Shown: positions 47,329 through 58,771 of the stretch, one piece after another
How the letters are laid out: each line of letters begins with the position of its first letter
How positions within the stretch are numbered: position 1 is the first letter of the stretch
Assembly (NCBI GenBank): GCA_033980235.1
Contig: CM067065.1
Coordinates: 24,813,337-24,877,336 of the forward strand
Source: Diadema setosum
Taxonomy: Eukaryota; Echinodermata; Echinoidea; Diadematoida; Diadematidae
Direction: 5' to 3'
Length of the DNA: 64,000 nt
The notes under the pieces: model-generated
Told to the model about the DNA's origin: nothing
Database searches by the model: none
What the model saw: only the letters and a program-made list of their open reading frames with translations
Translations under genes and position numbers: made by a program

Positions 47329-47698
47329 CAGAAAGCACGAATTCATTTGGATAATGAATTGTATAACATGGATGATTATCACAAAAAATGACAATAACAA
47401 AGACGATAATGTCAGTGACTATTACCCCTTCTCATGATGGGGTGATAAAAGTATAGTTGGAAAAGAATAACAGATATCAACATAATCCTGTTATCAACAG
47501 ATGTTGTCACATGATACTTTGAAATTTCCTGTCGTGGCCAAGTCTTCTGTTTTCTTTCTCCTGTCGCCACCCTCGACATTGTACGCCTATTTTTGTTGAC
47601 AGTTAAATTGTCATGTTACCTTTTTCATCGCATCTGATGTTTTGCTCTAAGCTTGGCAGCGGTCCAACTGAAAGCCTCGAGAAGAGTCAAGTCACCAC
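44806..47698. other. Intergenic, no gene recognised
   Basis: Holds a G-run at 45,001, A-rich runs at 45,541-45,575, a TTTTG repeat at 45,629-45,656, GT repeats at 46,940-46,972, a TTCAATTCAATTCAGTCC LINE-tail-like block at 47,103, CA repeats at 47,202-47,246 and a C/A/TA run at 47,283-47,330. Short frames on both strands have no supporting motif. Confidence 0.6.
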
Positions 47699-47733
47699 AA
47701 TGCCTATAGACGCGAGGCTTGTCCAGTCAATCG

Positions 47734-47949
47734 ATGGTTAGCTGCAGCAAAGCTTTACCTTTTGCTAAACAATCGACATCGTACAACGTCATCGCACCTC
47801 AGGCCAAATCCCAGGTCAACTCTACCGTAGCATTTTCCATTACACTAACCAGACAACTAAAACCGTACGCCACGCAGGCATCGTTCAACCTGCTGTACTA
47901 TTTGTTTTTATTTTTGTCGACGAGTCTGCAAACAGCTTTGATACTCTGA
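47734..47949 (+). other. Possible upstream open frame before the FReD start codon
   Basis: An ATG at 47,734 opens 71 codons and stops at 47,947-47,949, one base before the FReD gene ATG. If transcribed in the 5' leader it would be a long upstream ORF able to limit translation. A shorter one (ATG 47,700, 13 codons) precedes it. Whether this DNA is in the mRNA is unknown. Confidence 0.35.
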
Positions 47950-47950
47950 A

Positions 47951-48142
47951 ATGACGGCGGCGTCTATACGAGATCACCTGGCCGTGATCGCTCCCGTGTT
48001 CGTCGTTGTCTTCGTGGTGGCAGGTGTAACGGCCCAAATCGACGAGGATCCGACAACGGCCCCGACAACGATCTCGATTGTCCCCTCCGATAGACAATGT
48101 GACTGCCAGGAGGGGGTCGTGGTTTTCCGGCCGCATATTCAG
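47951..48142 (+). CDS. FReD gene 1 exon 1: signal peptide and CxC cap
   Basis: 64 codons, ending at the donor CAG|GTGAGA. The end of the exon, QCDCQEG...FRPHIQ, shares the pattern C-x-C...F-x-P with the lone exon at 57,179. Confidence 0.92.
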
Positions 48143-51100
48143 GTGAGACTTGTCGGTTACAACCAACAAAAACAAAGTAGAATCGTGCAATAGTCAATGC
48201 GCTCGGCTGTGACAAATTACTGCCCGATCAGCTGGCAGGATCTAACGTCAGCTTTCTATATGATTCCAATATGTAACATTCGTTTCATGATATGTTTTTT
48301 ATTAACATGTCAAATACGATGTGAATAAGAAGTAGATAATGATTCAAAATAGAAACAATGATAATAGACCTAACAGAAAAATAGTTTTCTTCATAATTAT
48401 GTCTCCAGCTGTTGAATTGCCATCCCTAATGATTATCAGCGAGGTTGTTGCTTGAAAAACGTGAAATGGCATTAAGTAAAAATTGGACTGAGCTCAAAGC
48501 GACTTAAAAGATGTTATTTTTTGTCTTTGGTCAACTGCAGGAAAATTAATGGTAGTAAACTTACGCAACCCAGGAAAGATCAGGGATGTATAGAGCTATG
48601 AATTCCATTTAAATGCATCTCGTTATATTCGTTGTACGCAACGAATAATTATGTTCCCTAAACCTTTCTTCTGCAGATGTTTGCTCAAAGGCTGTATTGA
48701 AAATAAATAGAAATTGAAAAAAAAAATGTTATTTAAAGATTAGATAAGACCTTAAATCTAAAAACGTTTAAGAAATTCAATGCATTACAGTTTATATTGA
48801 AGCGTTTCCAGTCAGAAATGGGGAGGGTGGGGAGACACATTGAATCATTGATAAAAAAAGAATAAATATGTTATGCGTTTTACGGAACAGAATTGTTCAA
48901 TGGATGGTCATTTTAGATGAACACTACAAGACATCACAGCACTTGTCTTCCAATCGATTTTTCCCCGGATTTGCGCAGATCTTATGAATTTAACAAATTT
49001 CATCAAATCTTTATCCGAAATGTGTCGATATGCAGTACAATCAGAGATGTTGATGAGGAGACAATGGTGGGATAACGAATCCTACGCTGCAAAATTAACC
49101 CTTCGACTTGATGGGTGAAAACGATGCATGCATATCTTTGTGCACATAAGTATAGCTTTACATTGAATCATTTTCGTTACGTTGTCAGATTCGAGCTAGA
49201 AGTCCCGAACGCTCGAGTCTGCTTTCTCAGGTTCCCGTGGCGGTGAATGCGTGTCGAGCCTCCCTCCTCACGTCGGAGGCTCAGCTGCGATTCAGCCAGA
49301 GTGTCTTGGATGACGTCTCGGACTTAAACCAGCAACGGTCCGTGCGGACGGTCCCCGTCGACGCGTGCCCGCGAAGACCGGAAGTGATGACCCATGAACT
49401 CCGGCCAATCGATTGTGCCGATGCCTTGTCCAAGGGGATGAGCGAAAGCGGCAGCTACGTGGTTTATCCGAATGACGGCAGGGATCCCATTATAGTCTTC
49501 TGTGATATGGAAACTGATGACGGCGGATGGACAGTAAGACCATTACCTTGATGTTGTTTTGTTTTTTCATCATTTTTTTTTATACTACCTGTAACTCTTT
49601 CTTTTTTATCTGTGTGTGTATGTGTGTGTGTGTGTGCTAACTCTAGCCTGACAATTATATAATTTATAAATGTTTTGATTACCATAATATGTATGTATGT
49701 ATATATATATATATATATATAAGACCTTTGAGTAATCTCAAAAACTAAATGAAATTATATAAATGATAATAATAATAAACTTAATTAATTCAATGTCACT
49801 TATATCGTGTAAGTCGAAATTCATGTGAGTCGAATGATTTCCGTAGTCCCTTTGGACTCACCTTCCTTATATTGTATTTCTCAGTCAAATTTCAAAGTTC
49901 CAAATTTATTTTCATTTCCATCCAAAAAACTAAGAAATGATATACAATCGAATGTATTATGCAATCGAATATCTGCATTCAATAAGCCATTCATTTCATT
50001 CGTTTCCTTAATATAAGCTCAGGGGAACTTTTTCGTGTTATCGAAAATTTTCTAAAATTTCACATTGGCACTTTGACCACAGGTGATACAACGGCGCAAG
50101 GACTCCGATGTGGACTTCAACCGCCAGTGGTTGGAATACAAGAACGGCTTTGGAAGCGTGCGTGAGTCTCACTGGCTGGGTCTGGAGAACGTCCGGCGGT
50201 TTGTGTCCGCCAGGCCCTCAATCCTCCGCGTGGATCTCCGCGATTTCGAAGGCGAGACGGCCTACGCCACCTATTATTCCTTCTACATTGGACCGGAGAG
50301 CGACAAGTATCAGCTGTTTGTGTCCCGTTACGACGGCGATGCAGGTGAGTTGAACATGACGATCATCTCCTTTCTGTCTAGTAAATCTCCCTGACAGCGG
50401 TGCCAAGCAGAGAGCTCTGACATTAAATAAAGCGCCACCACCCAAAAAACAAACAAACAAACCAAAAATAAACAAATAATTCAACAAACAATTCAACGAA
50501 CAAATAATTCAACAAAACGGTGAAAAACTGTTTAATCTGTAAAACACACACACACACACACGCGCGCGCGCACAAAGAAAACTAGTGAACATTGCAAACA
50601 TTTTAGCATGTCTTGCTTTCTGAGCAATCTCAGACAAGCCATTGCAAGTTGGATACCAAATATTTGTCTCTAAGAATATACCATCACCTATCTTCTGACA
50701 ATAAAGTGCTTACAAGAGGAGATATATTATCTCGTTTTATTTAGTATTTTGTCTTGATGATCATTGGTCTTGCTAAAAAATGAAATAATAAAAACTGAAA
50801 ACAAGGAAAAAAATTAGCATTGGCAATCTTACATACAATTACATATTACACCTACATATTATACATTCATGTTACCATAAGCCTTGTGTTTTGTGATGGT
50901 ATTCTGTAAGGCGTTCTTGTCTAATCCACGTCTGTTCAACATCTTTACTCTGCAGGTGATTCGCTCAGCTACCACAATCGTATGTACTTCTCCACCGTCG
51001 ACTCGGACAATGACCCGGTGGCCAATCGCAGCTGCGCCGCGCGCTACGAGTCCGGCTGGTGGTTCCACTCCTGTTTCGCCAGCAACCTCAACGGTCAATA

Positions 51101-51209
51101 TCTCGAGAGTCCCGATAACATTGACTCTATGGGCATCTGCTGGACGAAGTGGAAGTTGAACTTCTACTCGATGAACAAAGTGGAAATGAAAATTAGGCCG
51201 CTATATTGA
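47951..51209 (+). CDS. Secreted fibrinogen-related (FReD) lectin-like protein, complete, 4 exons
   Basis: Exons 47,951-48,142, 49,189-49,533, 50,083-50,344 and 50,956-51,209; intron phases 0, 0, 1; 350 residues. Layout: signal peptide (hydrophobic 10-26, likely cut after A28), a Cys-rich cap (CDC at ~49-51), a short helical/linker region with one Cys (residue 86), and a fibrinogen C-terminal domain from about residue 124 to the end. FReD signatures are present: DCADAL, GGWT-VIQRR across the exon 2/3 junction, WLEYKNGFG, HWLGLENV, YHNRMYFST, a calcium site DSDND at 282-286, cysteines 293 and 306, SGWWFHSC and ASNLNGQY. All usual FReD disulphide cysteines are present. Such proteins bind acetylated or other microbial glycans in body fluid; that role is inferred from the family. 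It has no collagen or Ig part, so it is neither a ficolin nor a snail-type FREP. Confidence 0.93.
49189..49533 (+). CDS. FReD gene 1 exon 2: linker and start of FReD
   Basis: Acceptor GTTGTCAG before 49,189, donor ACA|GTAAGA. 115 codons; the paralogous exon at 60,642 has 117, which favours this acceptor over the alternative TTTCTCAG at 49,230. Ends ...FCDMETDDGGWT. Confidence 0.9.
49691..49721. repeat. TA microsatellite in FReD gene 1 intron 2
   Basis: TATG then TA repeats. Confidence 0.8.
50083..50344 (+). CDS. FReD gene 1 exon 3: central FReD
   Basis: Acceptor CTTTGACCACAG, donor GCAG|GTGAGT, ending in phase 1. Codes for VIQRRKDSDVDFNRQW, KNGFGSV, HWLGLENV and a DLRDFEGE strand. Confidence 0.95.
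50545..50573. repeat. CA/CG microsatellite in FReD gene 1 intron 3
   Basis: CA repeats passing into CG repeats. Confidence 0.85.
50956..51209 (+). CDS. FReD gene 1 exon 4: calcium site and C-terminus
   Basis: Acceptor CTTTACTCTGCAG. The split Gly codon is completed and followed by DSLSYHN. The C-terminus MKIRPLY, then TGA, is typical. Residue 328 is a Cys (GICWTKW) where most FReDs have a non-Cys residue, giving with Cys124 and Cys86 a possible interchain bond. Confidence 0.95.
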
Positions 51210-51971
51210 TTCAAGAGCATAGCGGCAGTTTGAGACGATATCGCCGAACTTTCCACAATAACACTTGGCAACGCTTGCATAACAGACACTAGTCTTTAGC
51301 TGCGATGTGCCAATTAGTATAGAGATTCTTTCTATTTCGATGATAACTGTTGATTGTTTCTAAGAAATGAAGTCCACTTATGGAAAGGGTACTACCTTCT
51401 CCTATTATAATAGTGAAATGACACTCGCTTAAAAACACTACTCAAAACAAAACGAAAAGAAAAAGAAAGCAGCATAAAGACATTATTTTGATGAGTCGGG
51501 GTTTCAATTTTTTTCCAAGCTCCTTCCATCTATATAACCAATGGCGGTGAACGTGTGTAAGATTTTGGTAATAGAGATGAACGCTTGAAATTTACAGCGC
51601 AAACCGTGATGAAAACGGCTCTGAAAATATAACCAAATTAGTTCACTTATTTTCGTTATTTTTTTCTTTTTACAATTCATCATAAGCTTCTTCAATGTGA
51701 ATTTTAATTTCTGCCGTCATATTGACATTCTGATCAACATATCTATAATACAATTGCGTATAAACGACACTATAAAACAATCAACACTATATGGGAACCA
51801 AGGTACAAAAAGGAAGAAGTAAATCTGTCAATTTAACGGATTCTATTACATTAACTGAATCGAAAATAAACGAAGATTAGCGTCTGAATTTACAAAAGAA
51901 AATATTGACGCGAAATCTTATTTTGTTGTACCCAGCTTTGCCATGTGTGTTTGTTCAATCCTATTGGGAAG

Positions 51972-51977
51972 AATAAA
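51972..51977 (+). terminator. Candidate polyadenylation signal of FReD gene 1
   Basis: AATAAA (overlapping a second, AATAAATAAA) 763 bp after the stop codon, followed within 50 bp by T/GT-rich sequence. I saw no earlier AATAAA between the stop and this site in clear context. Confidence 0.45.
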
Positions 51978-53643
51978 TAAACAAGCTTTTGATTTATTTA
52001 TGATTGACTTCTCTGATTTGTTACTCCTTCAAGCTTTACTTGTAAATCAGTGCCTTTACTCGATATAACAATTAACGTTTTAAAGGCACATCACTTTAAC
52101 CTATATAATGAATAATCATGAATCATAAAACACTTTAAAAAGTGTCTAAAGTTGTTATTGTCCTCTGCCGTCTTATAGCGATTTTGTTAATTTCTTTTAA
52201 ATCAATAAATGAAACAGAATTTACCGCTAAAATATGGGAATTGTCATTCAAGTTGATTGTGAGCTGTGCCAGTTAATTGCTTTTTTTAGATTGTTTGAGA
52301 AATACTGTAGTTCGTATGATGAATTCCAAATTCAAAACAGTGTTTAGCGTGATAAAAAGGGGCAAAATATTCTTGAGATATCACACTGTCTACACCACCG
52401 TCTTCTCATACACCGGGGGAATCTGAACCAGTATTGAGCTTGCGAATTCGTTTAGAAAGGCATTGTAACGATGTGCAAACGAAGCACATTATCTTATGAT
52501 GCTTTAACCTGAGATTGGCGAAACAAATTCGAATTTGAACTCGAACTCGACCTCTAACTTGAACTTGAAACATTTCTTTTTTTGTTTAGATGTTCACTTT
52601 TTTTTTCTTTCTAAAATTCCCATGAGAACTCCGCTTTCAAACTTACTGAACCGGCCGCTTGTGGATATGTTTGCATGTTTGTATTTGTATGTGTGATGCG
52701 TACAGTGTACGTGTGTGTTCTCGTAAGATGCATTCCTTCTTTTTCACAGTATGTGGTATAGTGTCTACGAATTATCGCCAGGTTTATTATCATACGATTG
52801 TCTATTTTAGAATGCAATCACAATAAATGCACTCCGAACTTGTTTCTACAGTACATTGCAAAGATGGTGTCGGCGTTATGGACTTTTCTGCTTAATATAT
52901 ATATTTTTTTTTATTTTCTGACAACATAAAAGTCGTACTGCTCATTACCCCCCCCCCCCCCGAGAAAAAAGAACAAAACAACAACAACAACAACTTTCAC
53001 AACAACAACAACGACAAGGCAGTGACATCGGAAGCAATTCCTTCGTGGACCTTCCTCTCTATGAATAGGATAAAATTCATCTTTTACCTGCATTTGTGTG
53101 AAAGAAACAAGAACTATATGAAATTAAAATCTTTTTCATCTATCTAAGACCAGTGTCTTGGCATTTTGGTTTGTTTTCTACGAAATGATAAGATAGTACT
53201 ACATTGTATGTTTATTAGGACCACTTTGTTGAACTTTGTTTCTTGATACCTCAGTCGTTTCAAAACCGATTTCATTAAGAAAAAAATCCTCTTTCTTCTT
53301 TATGCTCTTTTATATTTCATATAAGTGGTTTCTATTATCTCATAAAAAGTTAAAACGTGACTCCCCATCTCAAGCAAAAATATACCATCCCTGATATATA
53401 ATACTAGGCCTAGTAGTTCCTTGGCATAATCACCTTGTAAAAATAGGTAACTATGAGCCTGACTATTTAATGTTGGATATGTTGTAAGGTTAGCTTTTCT
53501 CTCTTTTTTCTTCTTCAAATTTTACTTCTTTTCGACACGTTCCACACACACTCGCCTGCGAGGCTACTAGTGTAACTATCTGATGATGTAGGTGTACGTG
53601 TACTTCTTCACCGTCTTTACGTTACTCATACACATTAGAACTT
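51978..53643. other. Intergenic, no gene recognised
   Basis: A C-run at 52,949-52,960 is followed by CAA repeats to ~53,010. Bases 53,215-53,395 are the right half of a family 3 inverted-repeat element (ends ATATACCATCCCT). Confidence 0.6.
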
Positions 53644-53855
53644 TACACTCTAAAAAAATCAGAACTGACCCGGAACTGGGTTCGTTGGGGTCACACACCG
53701 TTCCGGGTCAAAAATGACTTGGAATTTGGTTATGAAGACCCGGGATGAGGTCAACCTAACCCAATTCATTCCTTGTCATTTCTGACCCAGAACGGTGTGT
53801 GACCCCAACGGACCCGGTTCCGGGTCAGTTCTGACCCGGATTTTTTTAGAGTGTA
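53644..53855. mobile_element. Palindromic inverted-repeat element with GACCCGG motifs
   Basis: Ends TACACTCTAAAAAAATC and GATTTTTTTAGAGTGTA are perfect complements. Almost the whole 212 bp is an inverted repeat: AACTGACCCGGAACTGGGTT versus its complement, and GGTCACACACCGTTC versus GAACGGTGTGTGACC. The centre lies near 53,745. The CTCTAAAAAAA ends resemble those of the 35,567 element, suggesting a common mobilising transposase. Confidence 0.92.
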
Positions 53856-55072
53856 GAAGACAGTGTTTATCGCATGATTTTCTGTCTTGAAACCAACCTC
53901 GTTGTTTGATTTGATAACATAAAGCAAGGTTTACTCGGGATCAGTATCCTTACACAGGATGAAAATTGTTTTGACGCTTGATTACCACTAAGGCTTGGAA
54001 AGTACTATCATCATTTCTCAAACCCAAATTACAAGAAATAAGATGTGAAAAACAACAACAACAGCAGCAACAAAGCCAGTCCGGTGCATATTTCAGCCTA
54101 GGAGTTCATCCCTAGAGCTCTTATCGTTCAAATTTCTTCTACTTGTCAAAGCTGTGAACTAATCACATTCCATCATGAATACATATACTTAGGGAAGGAT
54201 GCCTTCGGGTCAAAGTGCAAATTTGAAAAATTAGTGCAGTTCCTTACAGAGTTTCTTTATTCTCCATTATCTCATTATCTTTCTTTTTTTTTTCCTTTCT
54301 TTATTTCCTTTTTTTTTATCTCTCTTCAATACACAGATTTGTCATTTCAAGCGGAAGTAGTGGATTGTTTTTGTTTTTGTTTTGCTTTTTTCACCAAAAT
54401 GGACAAAATTTTATAGGAGCAAGAGAATGCAGCTGTTGCTGTATTACCACCGTTAAGGATGATGAGGAAATAATATTCCATACCCGGCACATACGACTTT
54501 CTGACTTCTTTAATCATGTGTTGTTTTAGACTTTGAAAGATGGAACAACACATAGATAATGAATTAGTGATTGAAAATGACAAATTAAAGAAAAACAACA
54601 AAAACAAAGAAAATACAAGATTAAGCCTACTAAAATTACACACCTTTATTCATGCACACACCCATGTATATGTATATTCAACATGTCTAAATACAGTAGA
54701 CCTACATATATACTCAAACTGAGACATGGATCGCAGACTAGTCACCCCATTGCAAGTATAGTATATTCTAAGCCCCTGTATTCGGTATCTACCTTAGTAT
54801 AATTAGGGACAGTTGAGATCCATGTTTGCACATAATGGGCAGTGATGTTATTACTGTATCCAGTAAACAGGCGAATTCAGAATCCCAGATGGATGATAAA
54901 TCGTTCAATGCATCAGGTCAGCAGTCAAGAATACCACGCCACGAACAAAATGTGTTAAAGTGAGTATTTCCGAAAGAACATTGCATCTGTCACTGTATAA
55001 ACGTTTTCGAAAAGATCATCTCTATCTTATGCAAAGTAAACATTTGTTTGACCATCACTCAGACATAGTATA
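53856..55072. other. Intergenic, no gene recognised
   Basis: AT-rich, with T-rich and CAA/CAG runs only. Confidence 0.55.
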
Positions 55073-55762
55073 ATGTGACCCTGCATCACAAAACCAACAA
55101 AAAGTCGCCAGATATGGATTTCTAGTTAAGGGCAGATTCTGAAAGAGCAGACTCTAAGCTTTAAAATGATGTATAACTCAATCTAAATGGACTTTCCCTA
55201 ACCTATTGAAATACTGGAAAGAAAGCACACACTCAGGAAAGTGTGAACTGAGAAAAGAGGCTCTTGAAGTACAGAGTCTATTCAAACTCTTAATCTTTAC
55301 CAAGCCGCGCTATAGCTGTGTGATGAAAGGGACAAAACACAGGATTTAAACAACCGGAGCAACAACAATGAAGGGATAGTCAGATTGAGCATGCTCTATT
55401 ACCACCTTCTGTCCATGATTAATGCCAACTTTCAAAGCAGTAGCATTATCCTTTCTAAATTATAAGACCTAAAAGTGAAGAGTATGCAAAGGATTTCAAT
55501 AAATGACAAGGTCCCTCTAAAGACAGACCTGATCATCCTACTCTTTTCCAAAACAGGCTTGTAGAAAAACTGTTCAAACACACTTTCTCGTTCGTGTTAT
55601 GATCCCAAACTTTAGAGTAACGTAGAAGAAGAAAAGCTCTTTCAGGAAATATACGAAAATCTCAAGATTGACTATGTAGACCCATTTCATTTTTTTTTTT
55701 GACTCCTCACGTAAAATCAAGGGGTGCGACTTTTTGTTCTTTTTGTGATGCACGGTCACATA
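55073..55762. mobile_element. Solo C-family inverted-repeat element
   Basis: ATGTGACCCTGCATCAC at the left, GTGATGCACGGTCACAT at the right, ~690 bp, same orientation and interior order as the array C elements (CACACTCAGGAAAGTG, TCTATTCAAACTCTTAATC, GAAGGGATAGTCAGATT). More diverged than the array copies. Confidence 0.9.
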
Positions 55763-55844
55763 ATTATGTCAAGCCGACTAGCTGCGTCTTAGAGAAGATC
55801 GGTGACGTGGTTATTCCGACGTCTCAAAAAACTGTGTTTGTGTT

Positions 55845-55846
<2 letters not shown>

Positions 55847-55881
<35 letters not shown>
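55847..55881. repeat. GT microsatellite
   Basis: GT repeats in intergenic DNA; no gene nearby. The 55,882-56,301 stretch shows nothing recognisable. Confidence 0.85.
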
Positions 55882-55885
<4 letters not shown>

Positions 55886-56301
55886 ATGTGTATGTTTCTG
55901 TGTTTGTTTTGTAAAATTCCCTTTTGCTCCTGCAAAAATATTGCTGTGGTCTTATTCATCCAAGGCCTTTAATAGGGTGAGAGTTAGGATAGTGAAAGGA
56001 TTTTATATTTTGTTTTATATGAGAATAAGGATGAGGATTTAAGGATTCGGGTAATGTTTGTGGTTAGAATTGATATTTGGCTTTTTAAAAGCGTCATATA
56101 TTTCATGGGAGCAATTGTCGCAAGAGCAGATGTCATGGAATCATCATCTATACCTCGATTTACTCCTGCGATATCACAGATTGCGGTAAGGAAGGATTTG
56201 TCCTATTTTTCAAAAAAATAATACACCCTTGTACATTCAAATGATTGCAAGGCTGATTTTAGAGTACTTGCTAAATCTACGATGGGCTGATTAAACTTTA
56301 A

Positions 56302-56702
56302 AAAAATGGTCTAGTTTTACGTTGAGACATAACTTCAGGTTTCTAGCAGTGTTTTTTTTTTTTTGTGAGATAATGAGAAAATTAAATATATTATAGAGCA
56401 TGTATTCCAATAAGGATTCAACGTTTAATTGGAGAAAAAAAAATGCTCTTAAAATGGTTGAGGTATCCAAAACAGAGAAATCCTAACAAAAGGTGGAACC
56501 CATCTTTTTTATACGATCGCTTTGTTTTACTTTGTTTTTGGATGTCTCAATTATTACAAAAACGATTTTCATCTTAACAAACTTTAAATTCCTCTCAAAG
56601 TTGTATGTTATGCTTTATTTCCGAAAAGGTTTTTTTTTTTTTTTTCGTATCTCACAAAAAGTTCAAATTCTCATCTCCACCAATACTATACCATCTCTTT
56701 AA
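56302..56702. mobile_element. Inverted-repeat element, family 3, copy 4
   Basis: Left AATGGTCTAGTTTTACGTTG and right ...CAATACTATACCATCTCTTT; interior GAGGTATCCAAAACAGAG as in the copy at 29,676. Confidence 0.78.
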
Positions 56703-56965
56703 TGAACAGAAACCGCTCATTAGTGAATGACTTCATTTGGAAGAACGTCTCTGTAAAAAAAATGTTTCCGTGGAAGAATGTTTGGAGTTATGCTTATGGA
56801 GAGGACAACAGCGATTTTTCTCCCCCTAACTCCAGTTGACATTACGCATAAGGACCGTGTCATGCACACGCCATCACTTGACTATCAAATTAATGCCGAG
56901 CACAGGATGCATTTCCGCGTCCAGTGACAAGTTCCGCCACAAATGATCAATTGGAACAACGCTGA

Positions 56966-57007
56966 CCAATCAATTACCCATCTTGCACATTTGCATAAGC
57001 CCGCCCA
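56966..57007 (+). promoter_or_regulatory. Candidate promoter box cluster before the 57,179 exon
   Basis: CCAAT (56,966), an octamer ATTTGCAT (56,989-56,996) and a CCCGCCC box (~57,000). The start codon is 213 bp after the CCAAT. No clear TATA box. The same CCAAT-CCGCCC arrangement precedes the 58,595 exon. Confidence 0.5.
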
Positions 57008-57178
57008 CAACATTTTATCACATCGCCCAAGAATTCAACGTCAAACAAGGCAAGATGGAAAGCACGCCATATACGACTTTCACGTCGCATTCGAATCTTC
57101 GGAAACTTCTCACTGAGTTGGGCAATTAAAGAAACAACAACAACAAACTAAAGATAAGAGGAAACGTTGAGCAGGAAA

Positions 57179-57340
57179 ATGTGTCAACGGTCCCGTACGA
57201 TGTCGTCAGCCGTGTTTGCGGTGGTCGTTTTGGCCGGTGCTATAACGGGTACTTTCGCCAATGTCGACGCTATAGACGCCCCACAGACATCGTGTAATTG
57301 TCCGGCTGCCGCACGCATCACATTCTATCCCACATTTGAG
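57179..57340 (+). CDS. Alternative or orphan first exon of FReD gene 2 (signal peptide and CxC cap)
   Basis: ATG at 57,179 opens 54 codons ending at the donor GAG|GTGAGA in phase 0. Residues 9-27 form a signal peptide (SSAVFAVVVLAGAITGTFA). The mature start holds SCNCPAA and ends ITFYPTFE, the same C-x-C...F-x-P pattern as FReD gene 1 exon 1. An in-frame ATG at 57,200 is a second possible start. No FReD exon follows before the next first exon at 58,595, so it either splices to 60,642 as an alternative first exon or is the remnant of a lost gene copy. Phase is compatible with 60,642. Confidence 0.75.
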
Positions 57341-58389
57341 GTGAGATTTTGTCTTCTGAAACGTAGCGCTTGTGCGAGTAGAAAAAAAAATCGTAATCTC
57401 GCGTGCTTTAGAATCTACTAGTACTTGTTGTTCTAATTTGATCATAACTGCTAAAATAAACTAACAAATGCAAAATAAAGCGCAGCATATACATTGTACC
57501 CGCAGCTGCTTTATTCAGCCTAAAATTCGCGAACGTGTGTCCGCTCTGCCCGATATTATATGTGTCCGTATTGCTGAAAATAAATTATGACGTGGGATAT
57601 ATCCTCAAAACTGTTTTGAACACCTTAATACGAATAAATTAGAAAATATAAGAGCTTTTAAAGTCCGTTAAGGATTTTGGACAAGAGTCTGCATTTGCAA
57701 TTAACGAAATATACTAAATACAATCCATCAAAACACTTGTATTCATGGGTGAGGACGTGTATTCACAAATCTTTTCTGAAGGGAGTCCAAGGCGAAGGTA
57801 AGAGCTATAGTCCTCTCCAATCTTCCTTAAGAGGTCAAGTCGTAGGGACTTTAAAAAAACAAAATGTGATTCGACCATAATTAAACAAGATTATGGGAAC
57901 ACATCCCGGATTTTGTGTGAAGTTGACTGTAGTTTGCATTTAGACTTTGCCAAAACGACGAGTTCAGTGAAAAACTTGAAATGCATTTACGAACAAGGCG
58001 CCATGGTGCCTGACCGCCAAATCGTTATGTGATGCTTCAAGCTCATATTTCTTATGCTTTAATGTCGAAGTGTTTATGTTAAGGATTCGTATGCGTGAGA
58101 GTGTTATATCTGTGCCTGTGGTTGTCCATAAATGTTGTTATGCTTTGCAGTTCCGATGTCTCCTAGGTTTGTTTACGTGTACGTCATTACGATTCTCTCC
58201 CGGGTTGTTTTCATTTTTTTTTTTCGAAAGACAGTCTCAACCACCATTGTTTAGCTTGATTCTCCACGTAAACATCTTGCCAATATCCGGTACTCGGAAG
58301 TATGAAACGTAAAGAGAGATCGGATTGCCCAAACAAAAAGATCTACATTGACATCGATCCAATGGATGCTAAATCATGTGCTAATACCA
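57341..58389. other. Region between the two first exons, no gene recognised
   Basis: Short frames on both strands only. T-run at 58,214-58,223. Confidence 0.5.
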
Positions 58390-58431
58390 ACCAATCACGG
58401 ATCAAATTCCTAACGCAATCGCCCCGCCCCC
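58390..58431 (+). promoter_or_regulatory. Candidate promoter box cluster before the 58,595 exon
   Basis: ACCAATCA (CCAAT at 58,391) and GCCCCGCCCC (58,421-58,430), 204 bp before the start codon. Spacing nearly equals that of the 57,179 exon. Confidence 0.5.
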
Positions 58432-58594
58432 TAAAATTAATTTTCGCGAAGGAATAAACACTGAACAAGACAAACTCGAACCATAGCCATACGGCTTGCA
58501 GCATACAAATCCTATTCCAGAAAACCTAGCATCAAGTTAGTCAATTACAGATAAACAACAAAACAACGAAACAGAAGGGAAAAGCAGGGAAACC

Positions 58595-58771
58595 ATGTTC
58601 CGACTGTTTTTCCTGATCTCGTTCGCCCTGCTCGCGGTTGCTTCTCTTTCGGATGCTACTTCGTGCAATTTCCCCGACGTCTCCGGTTATTATGACGTCG
58701 CCATAGGTGATCATACATTTCGCTGTAACTATCCGGCTCTGGGGGAAACTAGATTCGAGCCCATAATAGAG
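58595..58771 (+). CDS. FReD gene 2 exon 1
   Basis: Start context AACCATGT, 59 codons, donor GAG|GTGAGA in phase 0. Ends RFEPIIE, again an F-x-P ending, but has C-N-Y-P rather than C-x-C. Confidence 0.88.

Noticed and set aside
50859..51098. Minus-strand frame opposite FReD exon 4
   Set aside because: Shadow of the GC-rich coding exon on the other strand.
47951..51209. Ficolin or snail-type FREP identity for FReD gene 1
   Set aside because: No collagen Gly-X-Y repeat and no immunoglobulin domain; only signal peptide, short linker and FReD.
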